NCBI GenBank assembly: GCA_020055645.1
Contig: CM034546.1
Span: 34,162,001-34,226,000, forward strand
Direction: 5' to 3'
Source of the DNA: Tomocerus qinae
Lineage: Eukaryota; Arthropoda; Collembola; Entomobryomorpha; Tomoceridae
Length of the DNA stretch: 64,000 nucleotides
Part shown: piece after piece, positions 58,385 to 64,000 of the stretch
Position numbering within the stretch: the first letter of the stretch is position 1
Layout: every line of letters begins with the position of its first letter
Position numbers and translations under genes: made by a program
The notes under the pieces: generated by a model
What the model saw: the letters and a program-made list of their open reading frames with translations, nothing else
What the model was told of the DNA's origin: nothing
Database searches by the model: none

Positions 58385-59560
58385 AAGGGACATTCAGGAG
58401 GTGTTTGGAAATTGACTGAGGAGGAATTACAATTTCATCAACTTGTAGGAAACTTTTTATGTCTTCGGCGGGTGTTGACAATAGAGTACGTTTCTGTCTG
58501 TCGATTTTGACCAATAATTGTTCGCTAATGTTCAAAATGAGAAAATTCGGTTGCGACGCCAGTGCGAGTGTAATTAGCTTTTGGGCAAAAAATAAAATAA
58601 ATTTCTGAAATACGAATTACGCCATAAAATATTTCATGTTTATTATTACCATAATATAAAGGAAGTGATTGAGAAGACGGAAGCAGAGATGAACATTGGA
58701 GGTTTTCACGCAGTTTGACATCAGCTTGGACTGGTCTCTGGATGACAGGCACGTATCAAGAATTTCACCAAGAGGAGCTTACCACAAATATTAGTAAAAA
58801 CAACATTTTTCGAAAATGTTTTGAATTTTTAGCTTTATTGACAAAAAATCAATTTTTTTGGGACTTCCAGATCCCGGCCAAGTATACGTTCCTACTAGAT
58901 GAATATGTTAGTCCAACGCGACATTTGCACGCAAAAAAGTAAGAGGTAAGGTGACCATGGGTAAACTAGTTTCGTAGATTTTAGTTTATTTTGTGTTAGG
59001 TTAGGTTAGGAAATATCTGAAGAGTTAAATTGTCTGCATTTATATGAAAAATGACTCCGGAGGAATTGAAATTTCATCAACTTGTCGGAAAATGTTTATG
59101 TCTTCGGCGGGTATTGACAATAGAGTACGTTGCAAGTCTATCCATTTTGACCAATATTTGTTGGCTGATGGTTGAAATAAGAAAATGCGGTTGCAACGCC
59201 AGTGGGAGTAAAGTTAGCTTTTATGTTGAAAATAAAATAAATTTCTAAAATACGAATTAAGCTATAAAAATATTTGAAGGATTTTATTACCCTATAATGG
59301 AATTATTTGAGACGACGAATGCGGATAAATAGAGATAAATATACAAATAAGGATTTGAGACTGTTTTACAATGGTGGTGACAGTGGTGACAATAGAATAG
59401 ATTATTGGCTTTCGATTGAGACCAAAAAATGTCTGATAGACATTGAAATCAGAAAATGCGGTTGCGACGCCAGTGGAAGAAATACAGAATTTATAGTTAT
59501 TTTTGTTTTCACAGGGATAAAAAATTCATTAAAATAAAGATTTAATTTACAAAAGGTCAT
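58385..59560. repeat. Tandem blocks at the 3' side of the right NB-ARC gene
   Basis: Three related blocks, near 58420-58600, 59050-59250 and 59385-59510, share TATGTCTTCGGCGGGTGTTG, GAAAATGCGGTTGCGACGCC and nearby sequence. The same block occurs near 2930-3110 and 6051-6200 at the left locus. One copy is open for 65 codons from ATG at 59051, but the others are broken, so I treat the family as noncoding. Confidence 0.75.
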
Positions 59561-59771
59561 AAATGATTTTTGTATAACTTTATTTCGTAGCCTTTTAAGA
59601 TTTCTGCGGATAACAAATTAGGAGGATGGAAATGTAAACATGAATAAAGACGAAATAAACAGACCATTAAAGTAACTACGAGAGGAATTACTGCGCCAAC
59701 AAAAGAAATCTCCACCATCCAATCCTCGACATCAACTGCAATCACAATTATAGCAATTTACACGAAATAGT
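59561..59771. other. 3' flank of the right NB-ARC gene
   Basis: Homologous to about 6255-6444 of the left locus. It probably contains the 3' UTR. Confidence 0.5.
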
Positions 59772-62700
59772 TTAATACAATTTAATTAACTCCTCAAACT
59801 CTTTCTTCTCCATTCCCCTCCCCTTTCCCCATCCCCTCCACCATTTCCATCCCCTCCCCTTTCCTCCCTCCCACAAATAATAATCTGCTTGTCTGTCGAC
59901 GTGGCTGGAGAGAACCGAGAAATCTTCTTTGCCCCAAAATATTCTTCCGACTGCAATTCTCTTTATTTCTTTCTTCGTCAACTCAATCAACTCTTTTGGT
60001 GTAAATGGAGACCATCCAGAGTCAACAACGAGTTCGTCTGTCTGAAAGTGACCCAACAATTCCTCCACTTGTTTAAAAGAAATGTATTCTAGAATGAGTT
60101 TATCCACTCTCCTCACTCCACCAACAACTATCGTGTATCTAATCTTGATGTGGGTGACGCTTTTGGGTAGTTGATCTACTTTTACTTCTTTCATCCCATC
60201 GAAGTCTATGTGTGTGAGGTTGGGAGATCGGAAAGAAGACAACAAGGAAGAATCGGACATCTGAGGAAGTGTCAAATATTTCAGATTTGGAAGGTCAATT
60301 GGTTCATTACAAACAACTTCTGCTCTACTTAAATGCAGTTTTTCAATTGTTGGAGGAAGACAAGAAATGTCCAAAGAAGAATAACCAAAGTTCATCTCTT
60401 TGACTTTCATTTCCGTCTTTTCCACAAATGGAATATTACTCAATTCTAATCTTTGAATATTCCATCTGGCCTCTTTCCAGTTCAACACTTTCACTCCCCA
60501 TAAGCAAAGATATTCCATAGAGATTTCGTCACTCAACTCGATAGACATTTTACCACCCTCGAGTCTTAATTTATTGATTTTGTGGAAGTCACAGAATTCG
60601 TTGAGATTCGCCTCCTCCACTTTCCGTCCATTTCTATTGAATGAGACTTTTTCTAACTGCAATTCCTCTGGAGACAGTCGATCGAAAGATGAAAGATCCA
60701 ATGAACATCTCTTCAATTCAATTTTACTTGATTCTCCTCCCAATTCCAATTTGATTGGAGATCTATCATAATATTCCTTTACGAGAGAATAATTGGACTT
60801 TATGAGGTCTGAATGGACTAATCTAATTAAAGTGTCAAGTGAATCTTCTGAATACATGACCTGGAATCTTCGTCTGCCTTCAAGAACTTCTTTTATGTTT
60901 CTCTTGTTGTCCATTTCCCAATAAATAATCATCAGATGACCCCAAACCAGATCTTTAGACAATTTTTCTTTCAATCCCAACATCCCCATTTCTACAGCAT
61001 CTCGTCTATACTCTCTCGTTTCCTCCATTTCTTCCTTTTCCAATTCCTTCAGGATGCCAACACATTCCGTCTCTTGTCCATTCTTGGCCAGGCAAATTGC
61101 CAGATTAAATTTTGATGTTTTTGTTTTCAACTCTTCGGCAATTATCTTTGCTAAATGTACCGATTCTTTAAATCTTCTTTGCCTTAGCATTCCACCCACA
61201 ACTTTAATAACGTGGCTTTCATCTGCTATCTGTAGACCAATTGTCGATGCTTTGTCAATCCTACCTAAACCCAAATATAGATAGAATATCGGATCTCCAA
61301 CTTCCTTTTTGGTGGGTTCTTCTTTCAAGTCAATCAACTTCAAATCTATTTCGACTTTTATTCGTATTTCGCCAACTGTTTTCAAATATTCTAACATCTT
61401 TCTTAATGTTTGTACCATTTCCTCTTTTATTGGATCTATTCTTGTTTCATGATTTAGTTCTTTCAGAACATCCGAACATTCCTCTTCCTGTCCGTTCTTA
61501 TGCAAACAAACTGCGTAATTAAATTTTGATGTTTTAGTTTTCAACTCTCGAAGAATAAATATGGCCAGCTGAACCGACTCTTCGAATCTCTCTTCGTTTA
61601 TCAACTTCCTCAATTGCCATTGATCGAGTAACTCTGCTTTGACTTTTGGAAATTCTTTTCTTAGTTCTTCATCAGCGTATTTAGTAAACGGAATTAATTT
61701 GTAGTCGATGAATCCCACGCAGCCGAGAATCTTCCTCAGCGTCTCCTTCTCAGTCTTTCGTCCGTTGTAACGAATTACTTGCTGCAGAAGTCGATGGACA
61801 CTCAACGTAATCTTGATTCCATTGTCAATCTGCATTTTTGTTTCCCCAACAAGAGAATATTTCTTTAATATTTTGATTGCCATTTTTAACTGTTCTTCGT
61901 TTTCAAAGTTTAACACTTTCATGAAGAATTTGACTTCTACTTCGTCTGGTCGAATATATCCAAATATTAACAACATTTCGTGGGCTTCGTTTCCCCAATT
62001 TTCTTTTATTATTAATTCTAGTGCAATTTTTACATTACTATTGATTGTCCGTTCATAGTCATCTAATCGTTCATCAACGATTTTTTCCAATTTGTTCTTT
62101 TCAAGGTAGCTTTTCAGATCAATTTTTCCACCATTCAAAGCTGCAACGGCTAATTGAAGAGCTAAAGGAAGATTTCCCAATGAGCGAGACAAATCTTTAA
62201 GTTGCGAATTCGTTCTTCCTATTGAAGCAAGTAATGTTGATGTTAAGAATTCCAGACTTTCTTCTTCGCTGAAAATGCCCAGTTCCAGATCAGACATTTT
62301 CCCGAATCCAATCCTTTTCGCCCCCCATTCACGACTCCTTGAAGTGATGATACAATAAAAGTTTTTTTCGTCTTTAGGAAGGACGTTGATAATTCCCTCT
62401 TCTCCTTTGTAATTTTCTGCATTGTCGTAGATCCAAAGACATTTAAATGCAGTCAGTGCATCAAAACATTTTCTCGAATAATCTTGAACTTTGACCAACT
62501 TGTCTAAATGTTTAATCTCCAAATCTCGGGCCAGATTTTCAAAAGAGGTGAGTAAACTGCCTTCCCCGCAGTCGATCCAAATTATATGGTCGTATTTTTG
62601 TTCGTAAGTGTTTGCATACCATTTGGCAGTGAGAGTTTTACCGACTCCTCCCATCCCCGAATATTTTGACGCTGCTTGGGATTCGCTGATGACGAGCATT

Positions 62701-63029
62701 CTGTTCTCGTCCTTCAAAATGCGGTCTTGTAACTCTTGAATTAGGAGTTTCCCTTCGAATTTTCTTTCCAGAAGGGATTTTATTAGCACTTTTTTATCTG
62801 GCCACCACTTTTTTATTTTCGGGTGGAGAACCGGATTTCGGGTTTGAATTGGTAATGACTTATGTGGAAGAGAATGTCTGACACTGGTTTCTTGAACTTC
62901 TTGGGCACAACGCTCATTGCTCGTCTTGCGTAATATTTCTAGAAATGTATCTCTGATTTTCCTCCAATCCTTTTTTTGTAGTGTAGACAGCAGTTTGCGG
63001 TTTCGTTTAATTGAAGTACTTTCAACTTC
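59772..63029 (-). CDS. NB-ARC receptor main exon, right copy (1085 aa, intact)
   Basis: I start at 63029 after the acceptor TTCACAG; the frame is also open upstream to an ATG at 63152, but that lies in the shared intron region and its protein is not conserved in the left copy. Numbered from the exon start: CARD second half 1-45 (KLLSTLQKKDW, FLEILRK), P-loop GMGGVGKT 125-132, LWIYDNA about 198-204, IITSRSREWG 227-236, GNLPLALQLA 285-294, a winged-helix region to about 450, two TPR-like units with the FNYAVCLHKNGQEEEC / FNLAICLAKNGQETEC pattern, then LRR-like segments (LPNLKYLTLPQM) and a Trp/Gly-rich basic tail. The layout is that of an Apaf-1/NLR-type sensor: ADP/ATP-switched, cytosolic, signalling through CARD-CARD contacts. 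Identity to the left copy is high throughout. Its first exon would lie beyond 64000. The second TPR-like unit is absent from the left copy. Confidence 0.9.
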   Translation of the reverse strand, partial: EVESTSIKRNRKLLSTLQKKDWRKIRDTFLEILRKTSNERCAQEVQETSVRHSLPHKSLPIQTRNPVLHPKIKKWWPDKKVLIKSLLERKFEGKLLIQELQDRILKDENRMLVISESQAASKYSGMGGVGKTLTAKWYANTYEQKYDHIIWIDCGEGSLLTSFENLARDLEIKHLDKLVKVQDYSRKCFDALTAFKCLWIYDNAENYKGEEGIINVLPKDEKNFYCIITSRSREWGAKRIGFGKMSDLELGIFSEEESLEFLTSTLLASIGRTNSQLKDLSRSLGNLPLALQLAVAALNGGKIDLKSYLEKNKLEKIVDERLDDYERTINSNVKIALELIIKENWGNEAHEMLLIFGYIRPDEVEVKFFMKVLNFENEEQLKMAIKILKKYSLVGETKMQIDNGIKITLSVHRLLQQVIRYNGRKTEKETLRKILGCVGFIDYKLIPFTKYADEELRKEFPKVKAELLDQWQLRKLINEERFEESVQLAIFILRELKTKTSKFNYAVCLHKNGQEEECSDVLKELNHETRIDPIKEEMVQTLRKMLEYLKTVGEIRIKVEIDLKLIDLKEEPTKKEVGDPIFYLYLGLGRIDKASTIGLQIADESHVIKVVGGMLRQRRFKESVHLAKIIAEELKTKTSKFNLAICLAKNGQETECVGILKELEKEEMEETREYRRDAVEMGMLGLKEKLSKDLVWGHLMIIYWEMDNKRNIKEVLEGRRRFQVMYSEDSLDTLIRLVHSDLIKSNYSLVKEYYDRSPIKLELGGESSKIELKRCSLDLSSFDRLSPEELQLEKVSFNRNGRKVEEANLNEFCDFHKINKLRLEGGKMSIELSDEISMEYLCLWGVKVLNWKEARWNIQRLELSNIPFVEKTEMKVKEMNFGYSSLDISCLPPTIEKLHLSRAEVVCNEPIDLPNLKYLTLPQMSDSSLLSSFRSPNLTHIDFDGMKEVKVDQLPKSVTHIKIRYTIVVGGVRRVDKLILEYISFKQVEELLGHFQTDELVVDSGWSPFTPKELIELTKKEIKRIAVGRIFWGKEDFSVLSSHVDRQADYYLWEGGKGRGWKWWRGWGKGRGMEKKEFEELIKLY

Positions 63030-64000
63030 CTGTGAATGATATTTAAATAACCGATTTACAAACCTGAAGGTTATGTTTATTAAAATTTGTGATTGTGACC
63101 TTAAAGTAAGATGATAATAAACAAAAAGTATGGCAAAATGGCAACTACACAATTGGTTTAATTGGCATGTATTATTCCTTCTAAACTGGAAATAATTGGA
63201 TTAATTAATGAATGTAATTATCTTGCGGCGATGGAAATAATTGGAGAAATTCTATTTAGTTGGATTCCTTTCATAATTATAATTATATTATGAGTGCAGC
63301 GTGAATTCCCTCTCAAGTCCTTGAGACTCGTCAAATGCATGCCAGGTTTTATAATACCGGTACGTGATATTTTATAGCTTTTATGTCAATGTAGTCTACT
63401 ACGTGCATATTTATGATAGTCTCAGGAAGGTTGATTTGAATTGTAAAAGTCTCGTATTATAGGCAAATGGCAATTTAAATTAGCAAATTTTAAGCAATTT
63501 CTAAAAAATATCAATCTAAAACCTTTCCTTCTTACTTATAATCTGCAAAAATTAATTTTTCAACAGGTCATTTAAAATTTAACATTTAGCAATCATATAG
63601 TCAAAGCAAGCGTAAAAATTCCAATTTTTTACACGTAAAATATAACTCGGAAGCCATTTCATCGATTGGAATGCATTTTTAATGAAACTCTCGGAGTACA
63701 ATTAGATGATCAAATATTGAAGTCCGACGAACAAAAAAAGAATTCCGTTTGAATAAATAACCTAACATTTCTTATCTTCGTCTATATTAAGTTATGTCAA
63801 AAAAACAGGCAAAAATAGTGAACGAATGCTAGAAAGTAACTATTCTGCTAAAAACTATTTTTAAAGCTTTTGTTTCCTATCGCTGCAAACGTTGAAGTCG
63901 TTTTTATATAGCAATCGATGGACTTTAATAATTCCCCACCCTTCGGTGCAGTCTAACCAAAACCTTTTGATGATGTATCTTAATCTTTCGAAATAGACTA
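63030..64000. other. Intron side of the right receptor, duplicated at 9306-10394 and 11850-11940
   Basis: The stretch aligns with the left locus to the window edge. The last part continues in the left copy only beyond the foldback insertion. No CARD first exon is found here. Confidence 0.65.

Noticed and set aside
59051..59248. 65-codon frame starting MTPEELKFHQLV as a small gene
   Set aside because: It is one of five related blocks and the others are interrupted, so a repeat is the simpler reading.
63030..63152. ATG at 63152 as the start of the right NB-ARC protein
   Set aside because: The left copy has stops in the corresponding stretch, and a good splice acceptor with CARD-half continuity lies at 63030.
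1..64000. CRISPR arrays, bacterial operons, tRNA or rRNA genes
   Set aside because: Introns, LINEs and MITEs show eukaryotic nuclear DNA. The tandem arrays lack spacers, and no tRNA or rRNA signature was recognised by eye; a tRNAscan run would settle the tRNA question.

Overview
This window looks like AT-rich nuclear DNA from an invertebrate, probably an arthropod. The species cannot be fixed from the sequence. The grounds are short spliceosomal introns of about 76-360 nt in the two genes modelled inside the window, animal-type families (a CARD-NB-ARC receptor, Dicer RNase III, a dsRBD/TREX-like protein, a secreted-peptide precursor), and a dense load of non-LTR retrotransposons, an env-bearing LTR element and many hAT-type MITEs with exact 8-bp target duplications. 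All coordinates come from reading the sequence and the open frames; no database search was run.

Layout. 401-2333 (+) is an intact five-exon gene for a 533-aa protein with three UAP56-binding-like motifs and one or two dsRBDs. 2740-12020 is the left copy of a segmentally duplicated NB-ARC locus (gene on the minus strand, main exon 9305-6630). It is interrupted by a 5'-truncated LINE (3743-6034, 16-bp TSD) and by a large foldback element (10395-11860). 12-22 kb is noncoding repeat territory: MITEs, foldbacks and a 23-bp minisatellite. At 22775-23545 lies a module carrying a 40-codon exon that encodes the first half of a CARD. Its second half sits at the 5' end of the NB-ARC main exon, and both splice borders are phase 0. 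24.9-27.7 kb holds a MITE and a broken LINE. 28-35.4 kb is more minisatellite and MITE sequence. 35.58-38.64 kb is an LTR-env-LTR remnant. 38.6-47.2 kb is repeats plus a second, inverted CARD-exon module (42475-43540). 47204-47900 (-) is a candidate secreted or neuropeptide precursor, and 53932-55342 (-) is a degenerate Dicer RNase IIIb segment. 56525-57550 is a third CARD-exon module with a frameshift. 58385-64000 is the right copy of the NB-ARC locus, with an intact main exon (63029-59772).

The main biological story is a cluster of CARD-NB-ARC-(TPR-like)-(LRR-like) receptors, resembling Apaf-1 and NLRs. The CARD is split over two exons that are separated by a very long, repeat-filled intron. 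Promoter-plus-first-exon modules have been copied independently of the main exon. The two main exons differ by an extra internal helical repeat in the right copy and a broken C-terminus in the left copy. The UBM-dsRBD protein and the Dicer remnant add RNA-handling genes to the window, but nothing in the sequence ties them functionally to the receptors.
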